This document shows positions 21,606 to 34,200 of a stretch of DNA of 64,000 bases, piece after piece. The notes under the pieces are model-generated. The model worked only from the letters and a program-made list of their open reading frames with translations, did no database searches and was not told where the DNA came from. Where the stretch lies: assembly GCF_000499845.2 (NCBI RefSeq), contig NC_023749.2:16584786-16648785 (forward strand), read 5' to 3'. The DNA comes from Phaseolus vulgaris. Its lineage: Eukaryota > Streptophyta > Magnoliopsida > Fabales > Fabaceae. The position numbers were made by a program, and so were the translations under genes. Within the stretch, counting starts at the first letter, position 1. Each line of letters begins with the position of its first letter.

Positions 21606-23296
21606 TAAAAGATGATATTTTCAACAGTAAGGACTACACCACTACAGCCAATGACACAAGAATATAATGAAGCTAAAATATTCAGTTTGGACGGGCCCTT
21701 ACCCTGGGAATAAATGGTTATGCTCCTATATAAACTTAAGATTGGTATTAGCTCTGGCTGCAAAAACCTCAACCCACTGCTAGTTGATTGCAAAGAGGAA
21801 CCATAAACCAAAGGAAAGAAGCAAGTTGAAAGGTGTTGGAACAAAGGAGTGACGATTCAGAACTGACACATGGGAAGTGGTGTGTGTTTTTGTCTAACAA
21901 ACGACAAGCAGATGACTTTAGTTTTTTTAGAAACTTGCATAATGGTTTCTTAGTGTACTGGAATTATTAGTAGTTGGGTCTAGGAATGCAGATTCTCTAC
22001 TACTGAATTTAGTTAGTTGGAAAGTAGTATTGTTGGTGTAATCAATATAGCATTTTTTTGAAAAACAATAGCCAATATTTTTTGTTTGGTCCAAAGTTTT
22101 AGCTCCAAGATCTGTGGATGGTACTATAACAGTGTAGTTATACTTTTGAGGTGATCTATTGTAAGATCTGTGTGATGTTAGATGTTGAAAACTATGAAAA
22201 TAGTCTTTTTTATAAGGATTGGGATACCCCTTCAATACCCCTATTTAATTTATTCTTTATTTTCTCATAAAAAAAAGTAATTATTTACATGTATCACTCA
22301 ATATCACATTCAAGCATAAATATGAATACTAAAGTGATAAGGAATATTATTAGAATAATAAAGCATATCACTAAAATTATGATATAAGAATTATATTGGA
22401 GCAATATTAAAACAATGGACCAAGTAAGTGAAACATATTTAATATTAATCTTTCGAAATTATTAAATAATTTAAGTGTAATTTGTTGTAATATTTCTTAG
22501 AATGATAATGTGGTACACAATTAATATATTATATGATATATCCTATGTAAGGATTGAGAAAAATAGTCTTAGAGTAGAAGTGATACAATTAAAATGACAC
22601 CTGAATATTTTATTGTTAAATTTAAAAGAGCATATAAATAGAAATTTTGTTATTCAAGTTTCATTTTAAAAAGAACCACCATCTCTCTAGAAAATTCTTT
22701 TTCCTTTCCTCTCCCTTCTCTCTAAGATTCTGACTTCCTCGCTCATCAGTTCGACAATCAGAGTCCACCATCAGACTCCTGGCAGTGAATACTATAATAC
22801 TGCGCTATCAGAATCTTTGATAGAGTATGTTCATTTTTGCTTTTCCCTTTGAGTCAAATTTTGAACTTGTTAGGTTGTTTTGTCCTTGCTTTGCATGTGA
22901 ACTTTTTAGCTTCAGGATTAATCTCTGTTAGTTCACGGTTCTAGTGATATAGTTAGATTTTTTATTAGGACTCTGTGGTGCAGGTTAAGTTACCTTTAAG
23001 TTCTTTGTGGATTTGGAGCTCTTAGTGAGCATCGGCTAAATTTCAGGTAAGGGAAGCTAGCCTTAATTTCCAATAGAACACTAGGCTAGAAGATCTGGAT
23101 GTGAGGGTGACGTGGTCACCAGTCTCAAACTTTCTTCCAGGATTGTTTTTTTTAAGTATATTAGTAATTGACTGAGTTTTGAATGTGAAATTTGAGATAT
23201 GATTGTTGTTATAAAATTATAATGTTGTTGATTATTGGTTGTTTGATGTTGATTTAGAGGAATTTCCAGCTATAGCATGGACTTTGTTATTTCTGA
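21606..23296. other. Intergenic DNA, no recognised gene
   Basis: Two minus-strand frames (21605-21844 and 21927-22235, 79 and 102 codons) match nothing I recognise and have no context, so I do not call them genes. From about 22670 the sequence becomes pyrimidine-rich (CTCTCTAGAAAATTC, CCTTTCCTCTCCCTTCTCTC), like a transcribed leader or an LTR R/U5. The latter fits the GGGATGTTACA at 24805 that resembles a Ty3 LTR end, but no LTR start or duplication could be paired with it. Confidence 0.4.
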
Positions 23297-23824
23297 GTAC
23301 ACTCTGGTGTCATTTAGATCAACCTAAAATATTTTCGATCAATCCAAAAATTTTGGGTGCTCTCTGGTGTCATTAGATCAACCTAAAATATTTTCTAACA
23401 ATCCAAATTTTTGGGTGCTCTCTGGTGTCATTAGATCAACCTAAAATATTTTCTATCAATCCAAATTTTTGGGTGCTCTCTGGTGTAATTTAGATCAAAC
23501 TAAACTATTTTCGTTCAATCCAAATTTCATGGGTGCTCTCTGGTGTAATTTAGATCAAACTAAACTATTTTCGATCAATCCAAAATTTACGGGTGCTCTC
23601 TGGTGTAATTTAGATCAAACTAAACTATTTTCAATCAATCCAAATTTCATGGGTGCTCTCTGGTGTAATTTAGATCAAACTAAACTATTTTCGTTCAATC
23701 CAAATTTTTTGGGTGCTCTCTAGTGTAATTTAGATCAAACTAAACTATTTTTGTTCAATCCAAATTTCCTGAGTGCTCTTTAGTGTAATTTAGATCACAC
23801 TAAAATATTTTCAATCAATCCAAT
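23297..23824. repeat. Tandem repeat, 58-60 bp unit, about nine copies
   Basis: Units begin GGGTGCTCTCTGGTGTAATT, continue AGATCAAACTAAACTATTTTC and end TCAATCCAAATTT. Copies start near 23297, 23357, 23414, 23472, 23530, 23590, 23650, 23710 and 23770. The first three have ATCAACCTAAAATATT and are 57-60 bp; the next five are 60 bp and more alike, and the last is diverged. Because 60 is a multiple of three, the repeats make an open frame (23469-23723) with no sign of being a protein. Confidence 0.9.
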
Positions 23825-26090
23825 TATGTATACACATAAAGACATTACTATTGTTATTATTTTAGCATAGTTTATTTTGGATTACTATTGTTAAATAACT
23901 TCTTAGATATATTTGGATTGTTAGAAAGTTTAAATTATATGTTATGATTGTATGGTGTATTGATGTGTTACATGAGATATGGAATGATGTGAAAGTGTGA
24001 TCAAGATATAGTATTTTCAGGAAAGGAAATACCGTGTTGAGATTGTTGATAGGGTGTATTGATCTGTCAAGCCCGTAATGAGACATCCTGACTCTACTGA
24101 TATAATGGAATCACATAGATGAAGTTATTCAGTTGGTGAGAGTCGATGGAGGTTCATATGACTTTGTCTGGGGTTTGAAATATAACTAGGTCTTTCAGGT
24201 CATATGAATTTACCCTGTCATACGAGATGATGAGATATTGAGATGTTTATGCTCATGGTTGTGTGGATTCACAACGAGTAGTATGACAGGCGCAGGTCTC
24301 ATGATTCTAATTTCAATACACGAGTCTTCCGGAAGTAGAGTCACGTGTCTATGTGATATGAGTCAGTGGAAGTCTGACATGTGAAAGATGAATATTGAAT
24401 TTTTATAGACACTTGATGATTTGAGAAATTGTATGAAACTTAATGATTTATGTTTACAAATTTCAAATTGAAATTATATAGAATTTTGTTTTATATAGCT
24501 AGCTTACCCTGTTATTTGTTTTGTGTTGCTTCTTTATCTGTGATGATCATGTATTCACATGGGAGCAGATGAAGTTACAGGTGATTGAGCTCCTCCTCAG
24601 TGAGAAGTTGGATGATGAAATTATTTTAGTTGAAATTTGAATATTTGTTTTAATTTTATGTAGATATTTAAAGTCTTATAAAGAGAAATATGTATTGAAA
24701 CATTTTAAGAAAGAATTGTGAACATATTTATATTGTGTTTATCTATTATTTTTTTAATAATTTATACAAATTATATTCTTTTTTAGATATGAGAAAATAT
24801 AGGGATGTTACATCGTGTTATATTGATTATTTAAATTAAGAAAAAACTTTATATATGTATATATAATGAAAGATCTTAGTATATAGAAGAATATATATAT
24901 GTTAGTGATGATAATTTAGAAGCTCGGGTGGATTAAAAAAACTTTTAGTTCTTTCTAATATTTGTATATATGTATACATTCTTTTAATAAACTTTTGTTC
25001 TCGAATATTTAATAAACTTTTGACAATAACTTTTGTGCTTCACATCATGGAACTTTTTCTTGTTCATAATTATAATAATGTGATAAATTATTTAAAAAAA
25101 GTAATATATTGTGTGTTGACTGCTACATTTAATAAAAAAATTCCATAAACATGGCGAGCATTTCTAAAGCAACAACTACTGTTTATGCATATTAGACATT
25201 AATGGAGAAGCAAAACCAAAACCAAACTTGCATTCATACATATCTGGTTTGGATTAAAAAGTAAAGATACTTGATATTTTGTACGTTCGTGAATATGTTG
25301 AAACCCATGCATGTATCATTAAATAGTATTGGATTTTAATTCACTAGGTTGTGATGAAACAACTCTTACGCTGGACCACATTCCAATGATATATAAAAGC
25401 AGTGAACAATTTTTGAGAACGTGTTTTGTTGAAGTTCAGTGATCTCATGGATAACTTTAGCAACGGTTCCTTTCCAGACAAATGATGAAAAAATGATTGA
25501 AGACTGAAATTGTGAGGGAGAAGTTGCGTGCGCACACAGATTATTATTACTATTTGAAACGGAAAGGATACTGGATATGGAGGCGCACTATCCAATGAAT
25601 CAATAATGCAGCATCGCTACAAATATTCTCTTCACAAATAATATTTTATACAACCCTTTATATTTATATAACTAACATCCCATAATTAGTTACATATTTT
25701 ATATTTTATGTTTGATATTGTATGTATCTTGTTAATATTGACAATCATACACCAATTACAATAATTCCGCAAGTTATGACTTGAGGAAAAAATATTTTAT
25801 AAAATTATATTATATTATTTATTTTAAGGATATTTGTAGATTATATAAAATGTTAAATTTCCATAAATAAAATTAAAAATTTGATATTTTACATCATCAA
25901 TAAATATTGTTAAAATAAACTCTCTTTAAATAAGGTTATGTGATATATAGCATCTCGTTTCTAATAAGTAGTTATTAAATCATTTATATATATTATTTAA
26001 ACTTTTTATAATTTTATATTATATATTTCAATTGTTAATCTTATTATTATTAAATATTATTTAAATTGAAGTTTTTAAAACTCAAAATGT
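23825..26090. other. AT-rich intergenic DNA, no gene
   Basis: No coding sequence is supported. TAGGGATGTTACA at about 24800-24812 could be the 3' end of a Tekay/Del-like LTR beginning before 23000. The rest is low-complexity. Confidence 0.4.
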
Positions 26091-26560
26091 ATTGGTAGGG
26101 TCAGCACGACCAACACTTTGACTCGGTATCCGGTTTAAACCGACTGGCACAACCAAAATCACTATGCCTAAACAAGATTAACGAGACTAATCAACAATCA
26201 AACACTAGGTAATGCACTCCTAGTCATGATCAAAATCCCTAATTTGACCCAATAACAAAGGGCGCATGGTAATATAAATAGACACAGATTCCAAGAATCA
26301 TATACGTCATCATCCAGAACGAGAGCGTGGGAGTTCAACCGAGAGGTATTACGAAGTGGACTTTAAGCCTAACTCAACCTCATAAAATCGGCTTATGAAG
26401 TGAGGTTTGTTCCCACTTATATATTATGAAATTTCCTAATCTCTAGTCGATGTGAGATCTCCAACAAGAGAAATAAGCAAGATATAAGCTGACTGACCAA
26501 CCGAGAAGTAGTTCAAATCGTTCTCTTGGTTCCAATCCCATTCGAGAACACAAAAAATAC
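26091..26560. mobile_element. Decayed LTR-like segment, host of a TRIM insertion
   Basis: Bases around 26275-26340 (AATATAAATAGACACAGATT, ATCATATACGTCATCATC) match 42195-42250 (ATATAAATAAGCACAGAATT, CAGATACGTTATCATC). Both look like a promoter and transcript start of one old LTR family. This copy is interrupted at 26346. Confidence 0.45.
26346..26466 (-). mobile_element. Solo TRIM LTR
   Basis: A single 121-bp LTR of the family arrayed at 2802-3681 begins TATTACGAAGTGGAC and ends GATCTCCAACA. Flanks AGAGG (26341-26345) and AGAGA (26467-26471) match at four of five bases. No interior is present. It lies inside the decayed LTR-like segment and is therefore younger. Confidence 0.8.
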
Positions 26561-27068
26561 ACAATATCAAGATTTTAATTTTAAAACCATCACCATGTCA
26601 ATATGTTCAAACAAAAAATTCTTATAATATTCACGTTTTATATTTAAGATCTTTGCTAAGAACATTATATTAAAATGCTCTAAACTTTCTGTTATTAATC
26701 TTTATTTTATGAGAAAAGTTTTCAAATCAACAATAATTATACAAAATAAAAGAGATAGATGAGAAATAGTTTGTACGGTTGTGTATAGAAATACGTATAG
26801 AAGTGTGTGTAGGGGAAGAAGGAGATTGGCGCCATCGTAGTTATTGTAGTATCTATTGTTGTTAATTTGTGGGGCAAGAGAAAAGGACCCAAAATGTTCC
26901 ATGGATAATTGGGCCACTTGGCCCACCAGTACTTCAATGGAGGAAACTAATCAAGGTTTTCGTCAATGCCACTTTACAACTGAAAACCAGTGCCAAAAGT
27001 TGTGAAAATTCGATTATATATACTTTAAATTTAAAATAAAATATAATTTTTTAATAAAAATTGAAAAC
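26561..27068. other. Intergenic DNA, no gene
   Basis: No recognised feature. The minus-strand frames of 66 and 74 codons at 26702-26937 overlap each other and resemble nothing known. Confidence 0.5.
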
Positions 27069-27073
27069 AGTAT

Positions 27074-27644
27074 TGTTCTTACAGCAGGGACCAAGAACAC
27101 TCGAAATAGGTTAACAAGACTAATCCTTCAATCTTGGGTTGAATACTATCTTGGGCTGGGTACTTGATTTCTCTCCTCGATGGGAACTCTTGGCTTCTCC
27201 TCTCGGCTGGTGCTCTTGGCTTCTCCTCTCGGCTGGTGCTCTCGGCTGGTGCTCTCGGCTGGTGCTCTCGGCTTCTCCTCACAAGAGGTGGGGGGTACCT
27301 GCAAGTCGCTCTGATGCCAAAGTCAGAAAAGGTTTAATATTCATCAGATAAAATCACTCTTACCTTTTTCTTACTCTGGACTTCTATTTATAGGGTTTTC
27401 TTAATGGGCTTTTCTCCTTTTCTGTTGGACTTTCTCTTTACACCTTTTTATTATTTACACACCCCTCCTGTAGGTTTTAAACTTAATTGGGTTTCATTTT
27501 TATAGTAGTACTTATATTTTATTTTATTCTTTAATGTATATCTTTTTCACTCTCGGTTTAAACCTCTCGGTTTTAACCTTATCTCCCCTTGTTTACTTAA
27601 TGTTGTTCTCGGCCTAAACCTCTCGGTTTTAGCCTACCAGTACA
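27074..27644 (-). repeat. 3' LTR of the Tat element
   Basis: 571 bp, TGTTCTTACAG to CAGTACA on the plus strand. The minus-strand TATA (CTATAAATAG) is at 27392-27383. It has extra copies of CTCTCGGCTGGTG at about 27200-27270, which explain the 52-bp excess over the 5' LTR. Confidence 0.93.
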
Positions 27645-27660
27645 CTAGCCCCCGAGACAG
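27645..27660 (-). promoter_or_regulatory. Polypurine tract
   Basis: The minus strand reads CTGTCTCGGGGGCTAG directly before the 3' LTR start TGTACTGG. This is the expected site for plus-strand priming. Confidence 0.75.
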
Positions 27661-27980
27661 AAATATTTTATTTTAAGTTTAAACAAATATTTGTGTCTTA
27701 ATATAATATAATAATTTTGACATTTGATTTGATTTGATATGGAACGCTTTGGTTTCTGCGCTTTATTTTGCTCAGTTTACATGACTTGACAGGAACTTGC
27801 CATTTTGACCGTTAGATGACATATTTTTGAATGGTGCCACATTGTTTATAACGTTTGAAATTCTAGGGTTTTCTCTGGGCTATAAATAGGTTTGCCATTG
27901 GGTTTTTTATGATTGTGTGAGCTTTGTTGCTGTTGAGAAGGAAGCATATTGTTAATCTTCGTTCAATTCTTGCGAAGGTA

Positions 27981-29932
27981 ATGTCTCTTTCAAGTTCTTC
28001 TACTACTGATGAATTTTCAAGCGCGGGTGGTGAATCAACTGGCCGAGTGGTTCGAGAAGAAGTTCCTCCTGAGTCGAAATCTTCATCTGCTACTCCATCT
28101 TGTATGAATGATTCAAGTGGAGCTCCTGCTGTTGATATTCCTCAAGAATTTGAATTTATCGTGCCCCAGAAAAACCTTCGTCCTGGTTATCAATGGGTTA
28201 ATCCTAAAGTCCGAGAGTATTTCTCGAAGTATCGTTCTGCTAACGAACTTCGGAGTTTTCTTTCCCGTTCTCAAATTTATTATTCTGATATTGAAAATGA
28301 TATCATTTCATTTCGGCGTGTTGGAGATGTTGATAATGTGTGTCATGGCCGAGAAGGTGATAGCTATGAATTTTTTTATTTTTATGCTTGCTTTTTCAGA
28401 GATCTTCATATTTGATTGCCTTTGAACAATTTTCAAATGGGCGTTCTTAATTTTCTTAATGTTGCTCCTACTCAGCTTCATCCTAATGGTTGGGCTGCTT
28501 GGGCTACGATGCAAGCATTCAGTATTTTGTGTAAATTATTGTCACTTTCTCCTAGTCCCTCTGCGTTTCTATACTATTATAGTTCTCGGCCTGGTAAACG
28601 GCCGGGGTGGCTATCCCTTATTAGCAAATCCAACGTGTGTTTTCTTAAGCCTTTTACGTCGTCGTATAAGGATTTTAAGGGAAGTTTTTTCAAAATTCTA
28701 ATAGAGCCAATAGGAAGAGAATACTTCTTTAATGGAAATTCTCCAAAATTTCCTCTATATTGGACGAAAGATCCTGTGAAGTTTAACTCAATATCCTTTC
28801 ATTCGATGGGTGTGGCCGATCGTCATGTTATTGAAGTTTTTAGTCGTTTCTCGTACCAAGTTCCCACTCGTGCCTTGCTACAGTTGTATACTTCATCACA
28901 TCCTCGAGAAGATCTTACTGGTACGTGGTTGTTCCGCATTTTCTTGCTTTTTAGGATGAGTTTTTTAACTTTGCTAAATTTTTTATTGATTTTCAGCTCT
29001 GATGGCAAGCACTAATCCGAAAGCTCGATCTTACTTTTCGAAATTGCTGAACAAAGTGGGTGATGTAACTCCCCGACGTGAGAATGTGGTAAATCCTGTT
29101 GTGGAAGTAGAAACCGTGGAACCTGTTGCTAATGTTGACGTGGTGGAACCGACAAGTAATGTCGATGTTGCTGGTCCTTCGAAGAAATCAAAGAAACGAG
29201 ATAGGAGTAGCAAGAGGTCACATTCGTCTTCTCGGCGCCATCGCCATAGTGAAAATGTTTCATCTGAACCTCTTCCTGAGACGATTTTTAGTGCTACGAC
29301 TAAGTATGCAAAGTTTGTTCAAACATCTTTTAGTGAATCATCTTACAATATGCTGAAAAATATGGATGCTGCTTCATTAGCAGATTCTGTTATTGAATTG
29401 TCAAGTAGAAATCTTTTGATTGGAAAAATGATGAAAGAGAAGAATGGGAACTGCGTGTCGTTATCTGAATTTGAAAAATTGAAGAATGATCTTGCTGAGT
29501 ATAAGGAAAGGATGAACTCTTTATCTTTAGAGTTAGAAAAGATGAAAAAACAGAAAAAGGAACAAGAAATCGAGAATGAAGGTGTTGGAAAAGAAATTTC
29601 TGATTTGAAGAATGAAAATCTGAAATCTAGCGCAAAGAATGCTCAATTGTTCAAGGAGAATCAACTTCTGCGAATGAATCCGACAAGAACACCATCAAAC
29701 TTATGGATGAGGAGATTAATCAGCTAAGGACTAATGTTTTTGAAGCCGAAAGTTTTATATTTGAATAGCACAAACTTGGCTTTGAGAAGGCTCTTCAACA
29801 AGCAAAATACTTTTATAAGATTCCTATTGATGAAGGTAATTTTGATGTTAAGAAGGACTTTTATAATGGTGAGCTAGTTCCTGCTAATGAGATTCCGGAT
29901 AATGATGCTGAAGATATTAATATCGAAAATTA
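27981..29932 (+). pseudogene. Antisense ORF (aORF) of the Tat element, Transposase_28-like
   Basis: This gene runs opposite to gag-pol. Exon 1 (27981-28920) begins MSLSSSSTTDEF and contains the FLNVAPTQLHPNGWAAW and FPLYWTKDP motifs of the 'putative gypsy-type transposon' domain (PF04195 as I recall it). An intron (28921-28996, GTACGT...TTTTCAG) joins in phase to exon 2 (28997-29932). Exon 2 encodes a basic serine-rich segment, a long coiled coil (SEFEKLKNDLAEYKERMNSL) and an acidic end (DNDAEDINIEN, TAG 29930-29932). Lesions: TGA at 28413-28415 where an arginine CGA is likely ancestral, a frame shift near 29670, and TAG at about 29767. Its function in Tat elements is unknown. The start choice is the second Met; an in-frame Met at 27924 is also possible. 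Confidence 0.8.
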
Positions 29933-31230
29933 GGTATAGGGTTTTAAGTTTTATAGTTTGTCGGTTACCTCTCGGTTACTTGCTGAAAAGTACAATTGTT
30001 TTGGAATGCTGGGTTTGTTGGATGTTTGCATTCATGATGTAATTCCTTTTTGGGAACTTTGTTAATATAAATGTTTAAGCTTTTGTGGTTATCATCGTAA
30101 TTTTATCCTTTATATTATGTTGTCTGGTTAAAATTTTCTTTCGGTTATAATCGTTGTGAGACTTGTTAGTTTTCGGTTTCATTATGTTGAAAGCGTTAAA
30201 AATGTTAGAATTGTTTGAGCTCACCTCTCGGTTTTAATGATCATTAGTTTAAACATGACATTCAGTTAGAGCATGAAGATATTGACAATGTTATAACCTG
30301 GACCTTTCGGTTTTTTAAGCGTGATATTTCGGATTATAATCATTTAACATTAAAGGCCTTTCGGTGTTTAACCCAATATTGACCCCTTGGGTTATTTATT
30401 TTAAATTTAAAACATTCATTTGTTAATAAAATTGTTACCGGGTTCTTTCGATTGGGATTTAAAAAAGTATATTACCCCGTGATTATCGCATTGGATTATT
30501 TGATTTCGGTTTTATCGTATTGGATTATTTGCTTTCGGTTTTATCGCACAAGCATTTTTTATCTTTTAAATTGTGAAGTATAAAGTTATTAATCAGAAAC
30601 CTTTAATTTATTAAGGTTGATTCATAATTGATACATGATTGATTGGAATATGCAATTGTCGGTTTAGCAATGTATTTTGAATGAGTAGCTTTCGGTTTTT
30701 CGAATTGTAAAGTTACTGTTTTAGACCTGGCGTTTTTTGAAGGTGTAAAGATCATGTATCTTTTAACTCTGATCTTTCGGTTTTCGTTTGAGATAAAACG
30801 TTTAAGATTGACAGTTTTAAAGGAAGATTCTGATGGCAGGGATTTCATCTGATTTGAAGGCTTTCAAAAGTGAGAAGTATATTTATGTTTGTTCGGGAGG
30901 GATTTCACCTGAAGTGAAAGCATCCAAGCCCAAAAAAGTTATGTAAATCAACTCTCGGGTGGGATTTCACCTGAAATGAAAGCATCCAAACCCAAAGAAA
31001 TTGTGTAAATCTATTCTCGGGTGGGATTTCACCTGAAATGAAAGCATCCAAGCCCAAAGAAGTTATGTAAATCTATTCTCGGGTGGGATTTCACCTGAAA
31101 TGAAAGCATCCAAGGCCGAGAAACGAAGAATGAATATGTACATAATGGAAGATAACAAGACGGATTGTTTCTTGAGAATTCTTCTTCATTATATGATAAA
31201 TAATTACATAGTCTTCTTTTTACATCTATT
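29933..31230. other. Spacer between antisense ORF and integrase
   Basis: This non-coding internal part of the Tat element has TTTCGGTTTT repeated many times in 29970-30790 and a 62-bp tandem repeat at its pol end. The 3' ends of the converging gag-pol and antisense transcripts must lie here. I see no unambiguous polyadenylation signal. Confidence 0.6.
30893..31127. repeat. 62-bp tandem repeat in the Tat spacer
   Basis: Four units start with GGGATTTCACCTGAA (GATTTCAC at 30901, 30963, 31025 and 31087), each followed by GTGAAAGCATCCAA or ATGAAAGCATCCAA and CTCGGGTG. A diverged fifth unit starts at 30841. Confidence 0.9.
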
Positions 31231-34200
31231 TTAACTAAAATAAAATTTTAGATGACTTGCATTCCAGGTTCTCGGTATCACTTTCTCTTCCAAAGTTTCT
31301 AATCTATAAGCTCCATTTTGTAAGTTTTCTAGCACCCTAAAAGGACCTTCCCAATTGGATGCCAACTTTCCATGTCGTGGATCCTTTCGAGCATCAGTTC
31401 GCATTCTCCATACCAGATCACCTTCTTTAAAAGCCCTAAATTTTACTTTTGCATTAAATCTCTTCATTGCTCTTCGTTTGACTGTAGTCTCCTTTATTTT
31501 TGCTTTTTCTCTAAGTTCTTCAATAAGATCAAGATCGGTTCTCAGACACTCATTGTTGATATTCTAGTCTTCCATTTGTCTTCTTAATGTGGGTTCATTA
31601 ACTTCTACTGGTAACATTGCATCTGTTCCGTAAGTGAGATTGAACGGTGTTTCTCCAGTTGATGTTTGCGGTGTGCAACGATATGCCCATAAGATCTCCG
31701 GTAATTTCTCTGCCCATAATCCTTTAGCAGTCCCCAACCTCTTTTTTAATTGTCCAAGAATAACCTTGTTTGCGGCTTCGGCTTGTCCATTCGTTTGCGG
31801 ATGTTCAACTGAAGTGGTTGTGGGCTTGATTCCCAAATCTGCATAAAATTCCATAAGTTTTTTGTCAATGAATTGTCGGCCATTGTCACTTACAATAGTA
31901 TGTGGGATTCCGAATCGACATATTATATTTTTCCATACAAACGTTTGGACTTGCTGTGCCGTTATCTTTGTCAATGCCTCTGCTTCTATCCATTTTGTAA
32001 AGTAGTCTATAGCTACTATCATGAATTTTGTTTGGCCTCGTCCAAGTGGGAATGAGCCAAGTATATCAATTCCCCATTTTGCAAATGGCCATGGAGATAT
32101 AATTTCTTGCAACTCCTGCGCTGGGATATGATTTAAGCTCCCAAACTCTTGGCATTTTCTACATGTTTTGACATAAACTTCACAATCCTCTCGGATTGTT
32201 GGCCAATAATAACCAGCTCTGCAAACCTTTTTTGCCATTGTTCGAGCTCCGCAATGCAGTCCACAAATTCCTTCATGAAGTTCTTTGACCACATATTCTG
32301 CTTGTTCTTTGGTCAAACATTTTAACAGGGGCATGGAATATCCCCTTTTATATAGCTCATCACCGATTAGAATGAAACTAGCGACTTTCTTTGCTGTTTT
32401 GGCATCCGGCTCAACACCTTGCTCCTGGGTCTTTATGATTTCAATGTATGTTTTTATCCAGTCATCTTTGGATGTTATAATATTGAAGCATTCGTCCAGA
32501 CTAACTGTCGGATGACTGAGGGTTTGTTGTATGACGGAATTGTGTTGCACTTGCCTTTGTTGGCTTGCTAACTTAGACAATGAATCTGCTTTCATATTCA
32601 ATTCTCTTGGAATATATTTCATCTCGGCTTTGTTAAAACATTGCATAATATTTAAGACTTTATGATAATATTTCATTAACAAAGGGTCTTTTACCTGATA
32701 CTCCCCGTGCACTTGTAACACCGATAGCTGTGAATCAGTTTTGCAAATGACATTTTCCACTCCCATGTCTCTGGCTAATAACAATCCTGCAATAAGAGCT
32801 TCATATTCGGCCTGGTTGTTGGATGTTTTGAACTCGAATCTTAGCGCCATCTCTACTTGGAAATTATCTGGTCCTTCAAGTACTATTCCTGCTCCGCTTC
32901 CTCTTTTGCTTGACGCGCCATCTACATACAAAGTCCACTGGTCCTGTTGTGCTGATGTTGGCATCTGAATGATAAAGTCTGCAAGAGATTGGGCTTTGAT
33001 TGGTCCTCTTGGTTCGTATTTGATTCCATACTCCGAAAGCTCCATTGACCATGTCACCATTCGACCTGCAAGCTCTGGTTTTTTTAAAATTTTAGATATT
33101 GGAAAATTTGTCCTCACAATTATCTGATGATTCTGAAAGTATGGTCGAAGGCGTCTTGCAGCATACACTAATGTTAGGGCAATTCTCTCAACTTTGGGAT
33201 ATCTGGTTTCGGCATTTTGTAGGGTTCTACTCACAAAATATATCGGTTTCTGCTCTGGGTTTTCTTGGATTAAAGCAGCTCCTATTGCTTCATTTGAAGT
33301 GGCTAAGTAGACTATGATGGGTTGATTGGGTACAGGTTTTACTAAGATTGGAGGTTCAGCCACCATGCTTTTTATTTGAGATAAAGCTTGCTCACATTGT
33401 TCACTCCACACAAAGTTTTCAGATTTTTTCAACAAGTTTATAATCAGTTTGGTTTTCTCAGCCAATATTGGCAGAAATCTTGATAATGAATTCAGCTTTC
33501 CTACTAGCCTTTGTACTTCTTTTAGGTTTTTCGGTCTTCCCATCTGCATGATTGCCTCACATTTATCAGGATTGGCTTCGATTCCTCTGTTTGTCAACAT
33601 GAATCCCAAAAATTTTCCTCCTCTGACGCTGAAAACGCATTTTTCTGGATTAAGACGAATATTGTACTTTCTTATTTGAGCAAACACTTCTTCAAGATCT
33701 TCCAGGTGTTTCTGTATCTCACTTGATTTAACGACCATGTCATCAACGTACACTTCTAGGTTTTTTCCAATCTGTTCTTTAAACACTTTGTCCATCAATC
33801 TTTGGTATGTTGCTCCAGCATTCTTCAAGCCGAAAGGCATGACTTTATAACAATAATTTGCAACATCAGTGGTGAAAGCTGTTTTCGGGATATCAGGTGC
33901 ATACATCTGTATTTGATTATACCCCGAATAAGCATCAAGAAAACTCATCATCTCTTGGCCAGATGCCGCATCAACTAGTCGGTCTATGTTAGGCAATGGA
34001 TATGTGTCTTTTGGGCAAGCTTTGTTCAAATCGGTGTAATCTGTACACATTCTCCATTGTCCATTTGGTTTTTTGACGAGTACCACATTAGACAACCACG
34101 TAGTATACTTAGCTTCTCGGATAAAACCAGCTTGTATTAATTTTTGAGTTTCTTCAATTGCTGCCTGTCGTCGTTCTTCTCCTAACTTTCTTCGTTTTTG

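Noticed and set aside
21605..22235. Two minus-strand frames (79 and 102 codons) as element or host proteins
   Set aside because: No motif, splice signals or conserved neighbour support them.
23297..23824. Possible CRISPR-like array or repeat protein (84 codons)
   Set aside because: The units are directly adjacent with no unique spacers, and the genome is a plant. The open frame follows from the 60-bp period.
24800..24812. GGGATGTTACA as the end of a Tekay/Del LTR
   Set aside because: No matching LTR start, PBS or target duplication could be identified, so no element was called.
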